NCBI GenBank assembly: GCA_017524805.1
Contig: JAFXUX010000005.1
Span: 1-41,905 of the forward strand
DNA length: 41,905 nucleotides
Source of the DNA: Candidatus Methanomethylophilaceae archaeon
Lineage (GTDB): Archaea; Thermoplasmatota; Thermoplasmata; Methanomassiliicoccales; Methanomethylophilaceae
Reading direction: 5' to 3'
Shown here: positions 16,522-25,901 of the stretch, one piece after another
Numbering within the stretch: position 1 is the stretch's first letter
How the letters are laid out: each line of letters starts with the position of its first letter
Notes under the pieces: model-generated
The model's input: the letters and a program-made list of their open reading frames with translations, nothing else
Databases searched by the model: none
What the model was told of the DNA's origin: nothing
Translations under genes and position numbers: made by a program

Positions 16522-17283
16522 ATGAGGCAGCCCCAGGAATCGATGAAGTTGGTGCTTCTGCGCCATGGACAGAGCGAATGGAACAAGCTCAACCTGTTTA
16601 CCGGATGGACCGACGTGGACCTGTCCGAACAGGGGCGCGAAGAAGCCAAGGACGCAGGGAAACTGATGAAGGGGGCCGGCCTGGATTTTGACGTATGCTA
16701 CACTTCCTACCTCAAACGCGCCATACATACCTTGAATATCGCTCTCGAGCAGATGGACAGGGAATGGCTTCCTGTGATCAAGACTTGGAAGCTAAATGAG
16801 CGCCATTATGGGGCTCTTCAGGGCCTGAACAAATCCGAGACTGCCCAGAAATACGGCGAGGAGCAGGTTAAGCTCTGGAGGAGATCGTACGACGTGTGCC
16901 CTCCGGCTCTGGAAGAGAGCGATGAGAGGAACGCGGCGAATCAGGCCCAATACAGAAGGGTGGACAGATCCGATGTCCCGCTTACCGAGAGTCTGGAGAT
17001 AACGGTCAGGCGCGTCAAGCCTTATTTCGAGAATGAGATAAAGCCGCGCATGCTCAAAGGCGACAGGGTTCTCATAGCGGCGCACGGGAATTCCCTCAGA
17101 GCCTTGGTCATGATGCTGGAGGGGCTTTCGCCCAAAGAGATCGTGGGCGTCAACATACCCACCGGGGTACCGCTGGTGTACGAGCTGTCGAGGGACATGG
17201 AAGTCATCGGCAAGGCTTACCTCGGGGACCAAGAAGCCGTGCTCTCAAAGATGGATGCCGTAAAGAACCAAGGCAGAAGGTGA
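16522..17283 (+). CDS. gpmA: 2,3-bisphosphoglycerate-dependent phosphoglycerate mutase
   Basis: The protein has 253 residues from ATG 16522. TGAGG (16511-16515) gives good Shine-Dalgarno spacing; ATG 16504 and ATG 16543 (MKLVLLRHG, the usual family start) are alternatives. The phosphohistidine motif is LLRHGQSEWN, the second His region is AAHGNSLRAL, and LNERHYGALQG carries the conserved Glu/Arg. It interconverts 3- and 2-phosphoglycerate in glycolysis/gluconeogenesis. Many archaea use the cofactor-independent type instead, so this one was probably acquired from bacteria. A GC-rich hairpin (GAGGC...GCCTC, 17287-17305) and a TTTTTC (about 17335) follow, probably ending the transcript. Confidence 0.92.
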   Translation: MRQPQESMKLVLLRHGQSEWNKLNLFTGWTDVDLSEQGREEAKDAGKLMKGAGLDFDVCYTSYLKRAIHTLNIALEQMDREWLPVIKTWKLNERHYGALQGLNKSETAQKYGEEQVKLWRRSYDVCPPALEESDERNAANQAQYRRVDRSDVPLTESLEITVRRVKPYFENEIKPRMLKGDRVLIAAHGNSLRALVMMLEGLSPKEIVGVNIPTGVPLVYELSRDMEVIGKAYLGDQEAVLSKMDAVKNQGRR

Positions 17284-17423
17284 GCCTGGGAGGCGGCCGC
17301 AGCCTCTATCCCCGGGCGCACCCGCGCCATCCCTTTTTCAGAGATGCACCGAAGCGGCAATCCTGCTGCGATTCTGATTCCGTCTCAACCGTAAAATACA
17401 GCATCCCCATTCGCTCCCACATT

Positions 17424-18728
17424 ATGGCAGCCATAAAAGATTCCAACAGCATCGCAGTGGATGACGGCACAGCGACCGTCCGCGGATGGGTGCAGGACAT
17501 CAGAAACATGGGCGGCATCTCATTTCTGACCTTGCGCGACAGGCATGGGACGATACAGATAACCATGCCCAAGAAGAAGATCGATCCGGAGCTTTTCGGG
17601 CTTCTCACCAAGCTCCCCAGAGAGACGGCGATAGCGGTAACCGGAGAGGTGAAAGCCAGCAATCAGACCGCTTTGGGGCTGGAAATAATCCCCACTTCGG
17701 CGGAAGTGTACAGCGAAGCCGGCGTGCCGCTTCCGATGGGGGTCATCGACAAGGTCAATGTGGAGATGGACACCCGCCTGAACAACAGGTTCATGGACCT
17801 CAGGAAGCCCGAGGTCAGAGCTATATTCGAGCTCAAATCCATGATGGTCGGGCTCATAGAAGAGGCTGTGAGAGAGAACGGGTTCGTCCAGGTCTACACC
17901 CCGAAGATCTCTGCCGCCGGAGCCGAGGGCGGGGCGGAGCTGTTCCAGGTCCAATATTTCGACAGGCCGGCGTATCTGGCCCAGTCCCCGCAGCTTTACA
18001 AGCAGATACTTATGAGCACCGGCCTCGACCGCATCTTCGAGATAGCCCCGGCCTTCCGCGCCGAGCGCTCGAATACGAACCGCCACGTCACAGAGTTCAT
18101 TTCGTTCGACGGGGAGATGTCCTGGATTGAGAACGAGGAAGAGGTCATGTCCATGATCGAGAGCATAATCGACCATGTCCTGCGCGGCCTCAAAGAGAAG
18201 GGGAAGAAGCAGCTGGAGATCCTCGGAAAAGAGATATCCATCCCCCAGCGCCCGTATCCGATCCTCACCTATTCCGAGTGCCTGAAGATAGTCAACGACG
18301 GCGGCCTCAATCTGAAAGAGGGCGACGACCTGGGCACCGAAGGGGAGAAGATCGTCGGAGACGCCATGGCCGCCAAAGGCATCGACCTGTATTTCATCGC
18401 CGAGTATCCGGAGGAGGCCAAGCCATTCTACATCATGGAGAAAGATGGCACCCCGTATTCCTTCTCGTTCGACCTGGATTACCGCGGACAGGAGATCTCC
18501 TCGGGAGGCCAGAGGGAGCACAGATACGACAAACTCGTCGCCAGGATGGAGAAGAAAGGCCTCAACCCAGAGGATTTCTCGTTCTATCTCGACGCATTCA
18601 AATACGGAATGCCCCCGCACGGCGGATGGGGAATCGGAATCGAGAGGCTGCTGGTGAAGATGCTCGATCTGCCAAATATCAGAGAGGCAATCCTGTTCCC
18701 CAGAGACCCAAGCAGGCTTTCCCCCTGA
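17424..18728 (+). CDS. aspS: Aspartyl-tRNA synthetase (archaeal type, possibly non-discriminating)
   Basis: The protein has 434 residues from ATG 17424. A TATA box (CGTAAAATACAG) about 25 bases before it supports a leaderless start; the open frame back to 17280 is not used. The N-terminal OB fold (VRGWVQDIRNMGGISFLTLR) binds the anticodon. Class II motif 2 is FEIAPAFRAERSNTNRHVTEF and motif 3 is GWGIGIERLLVKML. The length and the absence of the bacterial GAD insertion mark the archaeal form. Archaeal AspRS may charge both tRNA-Asp and tRNA-Asn. Discrimination depends on anticodon-domain residues that I cannot settle by eye. Confidence 0.95.
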   Translation: MAAIKDSNSIAVDDGTATVRGWVQDIRNMGGISFLTLRDRHGTIQITMPKKKIDPELFGLLTKLPRETAIAVTGEVKASNQTALGLEIIPTSAEVYSEAGVPLPMGVIDKVNVEMDTRLNNRFMDLRKPEVRAIFELKSMMVGLIEEAVRENGFVQVYTPKISAAGAEGGAELFQVQYFDRPAYLAQSPQLYKQILMSTGLDRIFEIAPAFRAERSNTNRHVTEFISFDGEMSWIENEEEVMSMIESIIDHVLRGLKEKGKKQLEILGKEISIPQRPYPILTYSECLKIVNDGGLNLKEGDDLGTEGEKIVGDAMAAKGIDLYFIAEYPEEAKPFYIMEKDGTPYSFSFDLDYRGQEISSGGQREHRYDKLVARMEKKGLNPEDFSFYLDAFKYGMPPHGGWGIGIERLLVKMLDLPNIREAILFPRDPSRLSP

Positions 18729-18732
18729 GCAT

Positions 18733-18748
18733 GAGGGCTTCGGCCCTC
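18733..18748 (+). terminator. UUCG-loop hairpin after aspS
   Basis: GAGGGC-TTCG-GCCCTC is a perfect 6-bp stem with a stable tetraloop 4 bases after the aspS stop. No long T run follows, so it may terminate transcription or protect the 3' end. Confidence 0.45.
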
Positions 18749-18815
18749 CCCAACCACTTTCGGCCACCCCCTCTAACTCTGTTATATATTGGCTGGGCAT
18801 CTTGCAACCGATATA

Positions 18816-19352
18816 ATGGCTGCGCCCGGCGACGTCTACGAAAGAGAGCTCAAATCGCTTCTTGTCGGCGATGAGAAGGCCATATCGAAGACGATCAAGA
18901 CCTGCAGCGCCATGGAGAAAGCCGGCTACATTCTCATGCGGACCGAGCCGTTCCTCGTCATCAGGGCGGCAGGCTCTTTGGGCGTGGATCTGGTAGCCCT
19001 CAGATGGGATTTCTCGTTCCCGATAGAGGTCAAGAGCTCCGCGGATTCGACGCTGCATTTCAGCAGAAGCCAGCGGCTGACGGAGCAAGCCGATAGGATG
19101 CTTTCGGATTGCGAGAGCTCCCATCTGGTGCCGATCTACGCCTACAGGCTGAAAGGCATCCACGGCGATCCTTGGAGGGTCTTCACCATCCCTACTGACC
19201 ACGAATTCAAAGGCCGCCATGCGATACTGTACCGCAGGATGCCGAAGATAGACGTTTCCGCCGAGGGAAACTACATCATGCGCTGGGACGAGGGCATGAA
19301 ACTGTCCGATCTCATCCTTTATCTTGGCATGTCCGATTATTCATCGGAATGA
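18816..19352 (+). CDS. hjc: Holliday junction resolvase Hjc-like nuclease
   Basis: The protein has 178 residues from ATG 18816. A TATA box (GTTATATATTGG, 18781-18792) about 28 bases upstream indicates a leaderless message. The PD-(D/E)xK nuclease signature is spread over VYERELKSLL (first Glu), RAAGSLGVDLVAL (Asp) and PIEVKSS (E-x-K), as in archaeal Hjc. The enzyme cuts four-way junctions during recombination and fork repair as a dimer. The protein is somewhat longer than typical Hjc (about 120-150), with a C-terminal extension after about residue 120 (YRRMPKIDVSAEGNYIMRW) of unknown role. Confidence 0.85.
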   Translation: MAAPGDVYERELKSLLVGDEKAISKTIKTCSAMEKAGYILMRTEPFLVIRAAGSLGVDLVALRWDFSFPIEVKSSADSTLHFSRSQRLTEQADRMLSDCESSHLVPIYAYRLKGIHGDPWRVFTIPTDHEFKGRHAILYRRMPKIDVSAEGNYIMRWDEGMKLSDLILYLGMSDYSSE

Positions 19353-19532
19353 GGGGCGGCCGTCAGAACTCATAGGGCTCATCACAGATCAGCCTCAGTC
19401 AATCATCATCCGTCGCCGTCCCGCCTCTGCTATCGCCGACGATTATTTAACCTGTCCTGGCCGGCATAGAAAGGGCTTAAATGCTTCCCTTTATACCTTA
19501 TAGGCATCCACACCATCGCGGGGGCTCATCCA

Positions 19533-20681
19533 GTGTCAAAGACGTATGAGGGGATCAACGACAAGATCAAAGCCAAAAAAGCTACGGTATGCACCGCAGA
19601 GGAAGTCATCGATTTGGTCCGGGAGAAAGGCGCGGAGAAGGCCGCGGAGGAAGTAGACGTCATCACGACCGGAACCTTCGGAGCTATGTGTTCATCCGGG
19701 GCGTTCCTCAATTTCGGACATGCCACGCCCCCGATCAGGATGACCAACATCCTTCTGAACGACGTTCCGGCCTATGGCGGGCTCGCGGCGGTGGACACCT
19801 ACATCGGCGCCGCCCAGATGACCGAGAATCCGGCCGGAGGCTATGGCGGAGGCCATGTGATCGAAGACCTCATCGCCAGGAAAAGGGTGCATCTCCGCGC
19901 ATGGGGCCCAGGCACCGATTGCTACGTAAGGAAAAGCATCGAGGCCGACATCTCACTGGACGACATCAACGAAGCCTACCTGTTCAACCCTCGCAACTCC
20001 TATCAGAATTATGGCGTCGCCACCAATACGTCTTCCAGGACGATCTACACTTACATGGGAAAGCTGCTCCCGAGGATGAAGAACATCACCTACAGCTCTG
20101 CGGGACAGCTGTCCCCGCTTCTCAACGACCCGCATTGCGATGTCACCGGCATCGGGACTAAGATATTCCTGGCGGGCGGGGAAGGCTATGTCGCTTGGCA
20201 GGGCACCCAGTTCAACACCGCCAACGAAGAGGTCAACGGGGTTCCGGTCGGCGGAGCCCGTACGCTGGCCCTGATCGGCGACATGAAAGGGATGGATCCC
20301 AACTACGTCCGCGGCCTTGATATCACCGGGTACGGGACGTCCATCGCTTTGGGCATCGGGATTCCGCTTCCTGTGCTGAACGCCGACGTCATGAGGCGCG
20401 CCGCCATCTCGGACGAGGAGATATTCTCCGACATGGTAGATTACAGCCTGCCTACCGGCCGCAAACCCATAGCCAGATACAGCTACGCCCAGCTGAGATC
20501 CGGGAGGGTGGAATACGAGGGCAAATCCATAAGGACTTCGTCCATGTCTTCATATGCCGGCGCCAAGAAAGTCGCCGAAGAGCTCAAAGGATGGATCGAG
20601 AGCGGCGAATTCACGCTCACCAAGCCATCGATGCCGCTGCCCAGAACAGGCAGGCTCAAACATCTCGTAGCAAAGGAGTGA
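19533..20681 (+). CDS. Homocysteine biosynthesis protein, DUF39 (MA1821-type)
   Basis: The protein has 382 residues from GTG 19533. TATA-like elements lie at 19468-19503. The family, with the downstream ferredoxin, makes homocysteine from aspartate semialdehyde and a sulfide donor in methanogens (work on Methanosarcina and Methanocaldococcus). Conserved segments include TTGTFGAMCSSGAFLNFGHA with Cys53 and GPGTDCYVRK with Cys130. From memory, the cysteines reported to matter in the Methanosarcina protein are one position away in numbering (54 and 131). It is the first gene of a three-gene operon, 5 bases before the ferredoxin ATG. This route replaces transsulfuration and is a good lineage marker for anaerobic archaea. 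Confidence 0.93.
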   Translation: MSKTYEGINDKIKAKKATVCTAEEVIDLVREKGAEKAAEEVDVITTGTFGAMCSSGAFLNFGHATPPIRMTNILLNDVPAYGGLAAVDTYIGAAQMTENPAGGYGGGHVIEDLIARKRVHLRAWGPGTDCYVRKSIEADISLDDINEAYLFNPRNSYQNYGVATNTSSRTIYTYMGKLLPRMKNITYSSAGQLSPLLNDPHCDVTGIGTKIFLAGGEGYVAWQGTQFNTANEEVNGVPVGGARTLALIGDMKGMDPNYVRGLDITGYGTSIALGIGIPLPVLNADVMRRAAISDEEIFSDMVDYSLPTGRKPIARYSYAQLRSGRVEYEGKSIRTSSMSSYAGAKKVAEELKGWIESGEFTLTKPSMPLPRTGRLKHLVAKE

Positions 20682-20686
20682 GGCCG

Positions 20687-21091
20687 ATGGGAACGAAGAT
20701 CAAGATAGAGTTCGACGAAATGAACGTCCAGGAGTCCGTCACATACATACTGTCGACGGAATACGGCCTCAAACCCAACGTCCTGAAGGCTGAGATCAAG
20801 GAAGACAGCAGCGGTATAATGATCCTCACGCTGGAGGGGGACCAGTCCAAGGTGGATGAGGCCATAGAGGGCCTCAAGAAGAAGGGATTCATAGTCAGCG
20901 GCCTGGAGAGGCACATCCTCCGCGACAAAGCCAGATGCTTCAGCTGCGGGGCATGCATATCGCTCTGCCCCACGAAATCGTTCGCGTTCGATCCGGAGAC
21001 CTGGTAGGTTCATCTGGACATCGACACATGCATCGCCTGCGGGTCCTGCGTGACCGGATGCCCGGTGAAGGCGCTCAGGTTGAACATATGA
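20687..21091 (+). CDS. NIL-domain 2x[4Fe-4S] ferredoxin (MA1822-type) with in-frame TAG at codon 107
   Basis: ATG 20687 is preceded by AAGGAG. Residues 1-79 form a NIL domain (substrate or regulator binding). The first cluster is C84-x2-C87-x2-C90-x3-C94-P. Codon 107 is TAG (21005-21007), just after FDPETW. The frame continues VHLDIDTCIACGSCVTGCPV with the second cluster C115, C118, C121, C125 and ends TGA at 21089-21091, total 134 residues. Family members carry both clusters, so the TAG interrupts an otherwise complete protein. The true stop overlaps the next ATG (ATGA, 21088-21091), the usual coupling signal, which is meaningful only if the TAG is read through. In Methanomassiliicoccales-type archaea UAG can encode pyrrolysine; the TAG lies between the clusters. 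It delivers electrons, or works with the DUF39 protein, in homocysteine formation. Confidence 0.9.
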
Positions 21092-21801
21092 GGGCCGAGT
21101 TTCGGTGCGAGGAGACCATCCTGACTTTGGTTTCGGACGAGAGGTCGATACGCATCGGCGAGCTGGCGGCGATGGAGGCCAGGGGATGGATCGAAGACAA
21201 GATCCGTTCCGACCCTTTCTTCGGCATAACATATGAGCCGTATCCGGAATCGGACGGCGACCCCGAGCTGATCCGCAGGATGTGCCGCGCTTCCTCTTTG
21301 GCGGGCGTGGGGCCGATGGCCGGCGTGGCGGGCGCGGTAGCCGAATATGCGGCCAGGAAGATGGCAGAATCCGGGGCCGAAGAGGCCATAGTGGAGAACG
21401 GCGGGGATATAGCGCTGTATTCCCCCGGAAAGAAGGTGCCAATAGGTATATACGCGGATGACAGCGTATTCAGGGACGTGGCGTATCTGGTGGATTCGGA
21501 TCGCATGACTGGGATATGCTCCTCCTCCGCGACGATAGGGCCGTCGGTGTCGCTCGGATCCAGCGACCTTTGCACCGTGTTTTCGGATGACGTAATTCTG
21601 GCGGATTGCTGCGCCACAGCCCTCGGCAATCTGGTCGTAAGCTCCGAGACGGAATCTTTATCATCCGCCGCCGAGAGAATCGGCTCGATAGAAGGGGTCA
21701 GGGGCTGCGTCGCGGTCTGCGGGAAGAAGGTCGCATTTTACGGCGATATACCTGAGATGGTCCCCGCCCGGTTCGACGCCAAGCGGGGGCTCTGGCAGTA
21801 A
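21088..21801 (+). CDS. UPF0280 / COG2122 protein, ApbE-like fold, homocysteine pathway partner
   Basis: The protein has 237 residues from ATG 21088, overlapping the ferredoxin stop by 4 bases. Conserved stretches are AGVGPMAGVAGAVAEYAA and EEAIVENGGDIAL, the signature of COG2122 (UPF0280), distantly related to the flavin transferase ApbE. Genetic work in Methanosarcina links this family to the same homocysteine route as DUF39 and the NIL-ferredoxin. Being third in this operon fits. The biochemical step is not established. In-frame starts up to 20935 lie inside the ferredoxin gene and are rejected. Confidence 0.9.
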   Translation: MRAEFRCEETILTLVSDERSIRIGELAAMEARGWIEDKIRSDPFFGITYEPYPESDGDPELIRRMCRASSLAGVGPMAGVAGAVAEYAARKMAESGAEEAIVENGGDIALYSPGKKVPIGIYADDSVFRDVAYLVDSDRMTGICSSSATIGPSVSLGSSDLCTVFSDDVILADCCATALGNLVVSSETESLSSAAERIGSIEGVRGCVAVCGKKVAFYGDIPEMVPARFDAKRGLWQ

Positions 21802-21807
21802 GTTCGA

Positions 21808-22599
21808 TCATCTGAGATGTTCTGCGGCCTCTTTGACGGTGGCGCCATGCAGCACCATATCCGAGATGGCAGACATCATGCCTCTGACGTCCCTGTGCTG
21901 GAATACGTTCCTCCCGATGGAGACGCCATGGCCGCCCGCTTCCAGAGAATCGTGGACCATGTTGAGGATGTCCATGTCCGAATCCATCTTGGGGCCGCCG
22001 GCGATGAGGACGGGCACCATCGAGCCTTCCACGACCCTGGAGAAAGAATCTATGTCTCCGGTGTAGCTGCATTTGATGACGTCGGCTCCCAGCTCCGCGG
22101 CAACCCTCACAGAGTGCGCTACAGCCTTGGGATCGTAGGAATTGGGGATGGAAGGCCCGCGAGGGTATACCATCGCAACGAGGGGCATGCCCCACTCCAT
22201 GCATTCGCTGGATACCCTGCCGAAGTCCTCCAGCATCCTGGGTTCCGTCTCGGCACCGACGTTGACGTGTATGGAAACGGCATCCGCGCCGAGTTTGAGG
22301 CCGTCTTCCATGGTGGCGACCAGCACTTTGCTGTTCGAATTGACGCCTATGTCGGTAGAGGCGGACAGATGGAGAATAAGGCCCACATCGTTCCCGGATG
22401 TTCTGTGGCCCTGAGGGACCATCCCCTTATGCATAAGCACTGCGGTCGCTCCGCCCTCAGCGACATCGTTGACAGTCTTTCTCAGATCAATAATCCCGGG
22501 CACGGGTCCGATGCTGATCCCGTGGTCAAGTGGCACCACCACTGCGTTCCCGCTGTTCCTGTCGATTATACTCTCGATTCTGATTTTCTTTCCGAACAT
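21808..22599 (-). CDS. 2-amino-3,7-dideoxy-D-threo-hept-6-ulosonate synthase / class I aldolase (DhnA family)
   Basis: The protein has 263 residues from ATG 22599. A TATA-like GTAATAAATAG about 35 bases upstream gives a short leader. [16 protein letters not shown] and [10 protein letters not shown] (Schiff-base Lys) are typical of the DhnA class I aldolase family. [10 protein letters not shown] and [10 protein letters not shown] are the phosphate-binding parts. In methanogens this enzyme makes the ADTH precursor of 3-dehydroquinate for aromatic amino acids, from aspartate semialdehyde and a sugar phosphate. A fructose-bisphosphate aldolase activity cannot be excluded. Its aspartate semialdehyde substrate is shared with the neighbouring convergent homocysteine operon, a plausible reason for the clustering. 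Confidence 0.88.
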   Translation of the reverse strand: MFGKKIRIESIIDRNSGNAVVVPLDHGISIGPVPGIIDLRKTVNDVAEGGATAVLMHKGMVPQGHRTSGNDVGLILHLSASTDIGVNSNSKVLVATMEDGLKLGADAVSIHVNVGAETEPRMLEDFGRVSSECMEWGMPLVAMVYPRGPSIPNSYDPKAVAHSVRVAAELGADVIKCSYTGDIDSFSRVVEGSMVPVLIAGGPKMDSDMDILNMVHDSLEAGGHGVSIGRNVFQHRDVRGMMSAISDMVLHGATVKEAAEHLR

Positions 22600-22676
22600 C
22601 TTGATTACCGTGATACGTGTTAACACGGCACACTATTTATTACTGTTGCAATCTTCGCCGGGATTGATAAGCATCG

Positions 22677-22681
22677 AAAAA
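22677..22681 (-). terminator. Oligo-T terminator of tRNA-Ser
   Basis: Five T residues on the minus strand, three bases past the discriminator of tRNA-Ser. Confidence 0.4.
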
Positions 22682-22683
22682 GG

Positions 22684-22766
22684 CGCGGAGAGGGAGATTC
22701 GAACTCCCGAGGAATTCTCCACCGGTTTTCAAGACCGGCGCCGTGGGCCAGCTGGGCTACCTCCGC
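22684..22766 (-). tRNA. tRNA-Ser (anticodon TGA)
   Basis: The acceptor is GCGGAGG/TCTCCGC, discriminator G, with no encoded CCA (CCT instead). The anticodon arm CCGGT-CTTGAAA-ACCGG gives TGA, serine. There is a long class II variable arm and T-arm loop TTCGAAT. A TATA box (TTATATAATTTTGG, minus strand, about 22785-22798) lies about 25 bases upstream. Confidence 0.93.
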
Positions 22767-22822
22767 AGCGAACCGCTTTATGCCAAAATTATATAAGTTA
22801 CTTTTCCAGCGGAACCATTCCC

Positions 22823-22831
22823 AAAATATAC
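22823..22831 (+). promoter_or_regulatory. TATA box deciding the start of the membrane-protein gene
   Basis: AAAATATAC is centred about 26 bases before GTG 22853. By the leaderless pattern common in this window it selects GTG 22853 and rejects the much longer open frame, which crosses tRNA-Ser. Confidence 0.5.
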
Positions 22832-22852
22832 TTGGGAAGTCAATTATCGGTC

Positions 22853-23509
22853 GTGGGCGGAATATTCAGCAACATTGCGAACCGCACAGGTCCAGGTCTG
22901 GCTCTGCAGGAGCTGCTTTACGGTTACATCATGGCGATGCTTTTCATAACGGCCGCCAGATTCAACCTGCTGAAGATCACGGACGCGATGGATCTGGCCG
23001 TCCTGATGGTCGGAATGGATTTCACATGGGGCATGATCGATTGCATCCTATTCTACGCGATTGACGTGTCGGATCAGAAGCGCATGCTTAAAGACCTGAC
23101 ATCCGACGTATCTTTGGAGGAGAAAGCTGAAAGGATAGACGGGGATTTCGATTGCAGCCCTCTGGATCTGATCGAGGAAGAATCGAGGCGCAGAATCTGC
23201 AGAGAAGTGGCGGCTTCTCCGCTCGAGAATCATGAATCCATGAGGAAAGACCGCAGACGCATGCTGACCAGCGCGTTCTATTGTTTCATCGCGACCGTCA
23301 CACCGCTTCTGCCCGCAGTATTGCCGCTGTTTCTGATTGATGATTTGGACTTTGCTATGCTGACATCATCGTTGGTATCCTCAGCGATGATATTCATTGT
23401 GGGATGGCGCTTCGGAAGCTACATCGGCATCAAAGGATGGCAATCTGCAGCGATAACTTCGGGCATTGCCTTTTCGATAACTCTGATAGCAACCTTCACC
23501 GGCGGATGA
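22853..23509 (+). CDS. Small integral membrane protein, VIT/CCC1-like
   Basis: The protein has 218 residues from GTG 22853. Two hydrophobic segments occur early ([18 protein letters not shown] and [20 protein letters not shown]). A charged cytoplasmic segment of about 90 residues follows ([20 protein letters not shown]). Three more come near the end ([37 protein letters not shown] and [17 protein letters not shown]). Five TM helices with a long acidic insert after TM2 resemble the VIT1/CCC1 iron/manganese transporter family, but I cannot see its full signature, so the assignment is tentative. Its last 14 bases overlap the convergent XPD gene. Confidence 0.65.
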   Translation: MGGIFSNIANRTGPGLALQELLYGYIMAMLFITAARFNLLKITDAMDLAVLMVGMDFTWGMIDCILFYAIDVSDQKRMLKDLTSDVSLEEKAERIDGDFDCSPLDLIEEESRRRICREVAASPLENHESMRKDRRRMLTSAFYCFIATVTPLLPAVLPLFLIDDLDFAMLTSSLVSSAMIFIVGWRFGSYIGIKGWQSAAITSGIAFSITLIATFTGG

Positions 23510-25568
23510 AGAATTTGGCGGCGTCCCCTGCCGGGTCGGCAGAGAGCGTAGCGTCCAGCTGTTTGGCGTAGCGGGATGTGCGGCTGTCAAGTATCACCGC
23601 CATGCCTCTGTCCGTCTCCGTCCTTATCAGACGCCCTATCGCCTGCTTCATCTTCCTCATAGCCGGGACTTCGCTGCAATAGAGCCACCCTTTGCCGTCG
23701 CCGTACCTTTGATCGTACATCGCCGACATCGCCTGCATCTCCGGGGATGGCGGCGGGAACGGTATCCCAACGATAACGGCGAAGCAAAGCTCGTCTCCGG
23801 GGAAATCTATCCCTTCAGCAACAGAACCTCCCATGACTGAGAAGAACACGCCGTCCCTTCCCGCGCGGAATTGGGCGAGATTATCCATGGTTTTTCTGAG
23901 GTTCTTGGATTCCTCCCAGTACAGTGCTTTGTCGATATGAGTCTCCAAATAGGGGCGCATCAGCCTCATGTTGTTGTATGAGGTGAAGAAAACGAGAGTG
24001 TTCTTGTCCACTGACGCGCATAGATTGACGATGTATCTTTCGATGCGGTTCTGCATCCCCGGATCCGCTTTCATATCGGCCTGTCTGGTGGTTACGTCGC
24101 CGACATAGATCACTTTCCTGTTTTCGGCCGGGAATGGCGACGGATAGGTGCGGCACCTTGTGGTCTCCGGAAGCCCCAGAACCCTGGCGTACTGGTTGAG
24201 AGGCTGAAGGGTCCCGGACATATGTATCGATCCTGGGACGCTCCTGAGGAACAGGGATATCTCCGTGGGATCGATGCAGGCCGCGCTGAGATATTCTCCG
24301 TTCTGATCGATCTTCATCGTCCTCACGAACCTTCTGGATGATGCGGAGCACCAATTCTGGAGGGCATGCCCGAGCATCTCCAATTCGGAGAGCCTGGTCT
24401 CGCCCTTTTCCATCAGATACTGGCTCCTTTCTTCGCCCACTTCCGCGATGATGTCGATGCACGTGATGAAATCCCCGCGTTCCATTCCGAACTTGGCCAT
24501 CATCCTTTCCTCGATGAAATCGCCGTCAAAGACGTACTCTCTCTGTCCCAGGCCGATCTTCTCATTGGCCACCGCCCTCATGCTGTTCTTGAAATAGCCG
24601 ATGAAATCCGCCATCCTGATGCCGGGGGCTACGTCGGCGCCTTTCATGGAATTGCATTCGTCGATCGCGGAATCGACCAATCTGGAATTGATCTCGAAGC
24701 TCTCTTCGCTGCGGGCGGAATCGATGAAGTTGTGCGCCTCATCGATGATCAGAACGACTCCGGTGGCATCACCTGCGGTATTGAGGTTCGCAAGGAGATT
24801 GTTCCTGATATCCCTTGAAAGGATGTGCACATAAGGGACAGCGATGACGTCCATTTTGCGCATCAGCGATTTTTTCGCTTCGTATGGGCAAGCCCCCAGC
24901 TTCTCGCAGTATCTGTCAAGAGTTTCGGAAGAAGGAAAATCCTTTTTGCAGAAGTCTTCGATGTTCTGGAGCTCCGTTTTGACCCTGTCGAAGTATCTGC
25001 AGCCTCCGGCTTGGCCTTTGGCGCTTTTCTGTTTCCTCTCATCGCACATCATCGAGAGGACGTTGGGAGTGATGGATTCGAAACCAGGTGAGCCGCGGTA
25101 CAAAGGGCATGATTTGTTCCTGCCGGTAACTGCGATGCCGGAAACTTGCCTGATGGTTCCGATGGCCTTGAGCTCTCTCATGACCTGGTCGCTCTGGGAT
25201 ATCGTCCTTGTGAGGTAGACGATTTTCTTTCCGCGATCTTTGGAATGCTCAAGGGCTGCGGCAAGGGAGACTATAGTCTTTCCAGTTCCAGTACCAGATT
25301 CCATGACTATGTGGCGGCCTTCGTTCAAAGCATTGCGTATGTCCTCGATTATCGCCATCTGACAGCCGCGAGGCTCATATGGCATGTACGGGGCACCTTC
25401 GACTTCCATCGTTTTGGTTGGGTTATCGGGCCTTGACTTTCCCATCGCATCGAAAAGACATGTCTGACTCGACGTGGACGACGCATCTACGGGAGCGCCA
25501 CAGCTGCGGCATTTAGCGCTTCCGGGGGGCAAAAGGCTTTTGCATCTTTTACAGAAAAGGCCCTGCAT
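23496..25568 (-). CDS. XPD/Rad3-type Fe-S DNA helicase with N-terminal zinc ribbon
   Basis: The protein has 690 residues from ATG 25568. A TATA-like ATTATAACCC about 25 bases upstream supports this leaderless start over the ATG 18 bases earlier. The N-terminus has a zinc ribbon ([20 protein letters not shown]). Walker A is [14 protein letters not shown] and motif II is LIIDEAHNF. Four Cys between them (NKSCPL, SMMCDE, GGCRYF, GACPYE) can hold the [4Fe-4S] cluster of XPD/FANCJ/DinG helicases. Late motifs are [21 protein letters not shown] and [14 protein letters not shown] (motif VI). It unwinds DNA 5' to 3' in repair. The extra zinc ribbon is unusual for archaeal XPD and may guide substrate binding. 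Confidence 0.92.
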   Translation of the reverse strand: MQGLFCKRCKSLLPPGSAKCRSCGAPVDASSTSSQTCLFDAMGKSRPDNPTKTMEVEGAPYMPYEPRGCQMAIIEDIRNALNEGRHIVMESGTGTGKTIVSLAAALEHSKDRGKKIVYLTRTISQSDQVMRELKAIGTIRQVSGIAVTGRNKSCPLYRGSPGFESITPNVLSMMCDERKQKSAKGQAGGCRYFDRVKTELQNIEDFCKKDFPSSETLDRYCEKLGACPYEAKKSLMRKMDVIAVPYVHILSRDIRNNLLANLNTAGDATGVVLIIDEAHNFIDSARSEESFEINSRLVDSAIDECNSMKGADVAPGIRMADFIGYFKNSMRAVANEKIGLGQREYVFDGDFIEERMMAKFGMERGDFITCIDIIAEVGEERSQYLMEKGETRLSELEMLGHALQNWCSASSRRFVRTMKIDQNGEYLSAACIDPTEISLFLRSVPGSIHMSGTLQPLNQYARVLGLPETTRCRTYPSPFPAENRKVIYVGDVTTRQADMKADPGMQNRIERYIVNLCASVDKNTLVFFTSYNNMRLMRPYLETHIDKALYWEESKNLRKTMDNLAQFRAGRDGVFFSVMGGSVAEGIDFPGDELCFAVIVGIPFPPPSPEMQAMSAMYDQRYGDGKGWLYCSEVPAMRKMKQAIGRLIRTETDRGMAVILDSRTSRYAKQLDATLSADPAGDAAKFFIRR

Positions 25569-25901
25569 ACAACTCCATCGGCTCACGGGTTATAATGTTT
25601 CGTTCGGTGTAACAATCAGGATATCTTATTAGTAGAACTATAGTCTATTCAATACGCGATTCGTTATCATAATGATAATTTGCCATGCGCTGTGCGACAA
25701 TGTGATGGGATTAAATCTTGGGACGATTATTTGTGCAATTATACAAAGAAAGGATTGCAACATTCGAGTGCTGCTCACTTTAGACTCTCATCTGCGATAT
25801 GATTATCCAGGAATCCTGATCTGTTACGATGTTTTAGCAATATAGGGGCATCACTATGATTAGTATCAGAATGTATGGCCATTTAGTAACTATAGTTCTA
25901 C
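25569..25901. other. Gene-free 333-bp AT-rich stretch between an inverted repeat
   Basis: No convincing ORF or RNA. Composition is clearly more AT-rich than flanking genes. A perfect 14-bp inverted repeat marks its ends at 25631 and 25902 (listed separately). Between them lie short palindromes such as TTATCATAATGATAA (25665-25679). Confidence 0.5.
25631..25644 (+). repeat. Left arm of a 14-bp perfect inverted repeat
   Basis: AGTAGAACTATAGT here is matched by its exact reverse complement at 25889-25902, 272 bp from end to end. Each arm also contains the palindrome ACTATAGT. It could be the terminal repeat of a miniature mobile element or a paired binding site. Confidence 0.6.

Noticed and set aside
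17520-19220. 566-codon minus-strand ORF opposite aspS and hjc
   Set aside because: It is a shadow of the GC-rich plus-strand genes aspS and hjc; no domain or promoter, and it spans two real genes.
22469-22852. N-terminal extension of the VIT-like membrane protein
   Set aside because: The open frame crosses tRNA-Ser and its promoter; a TATA box supports GTG 22853.
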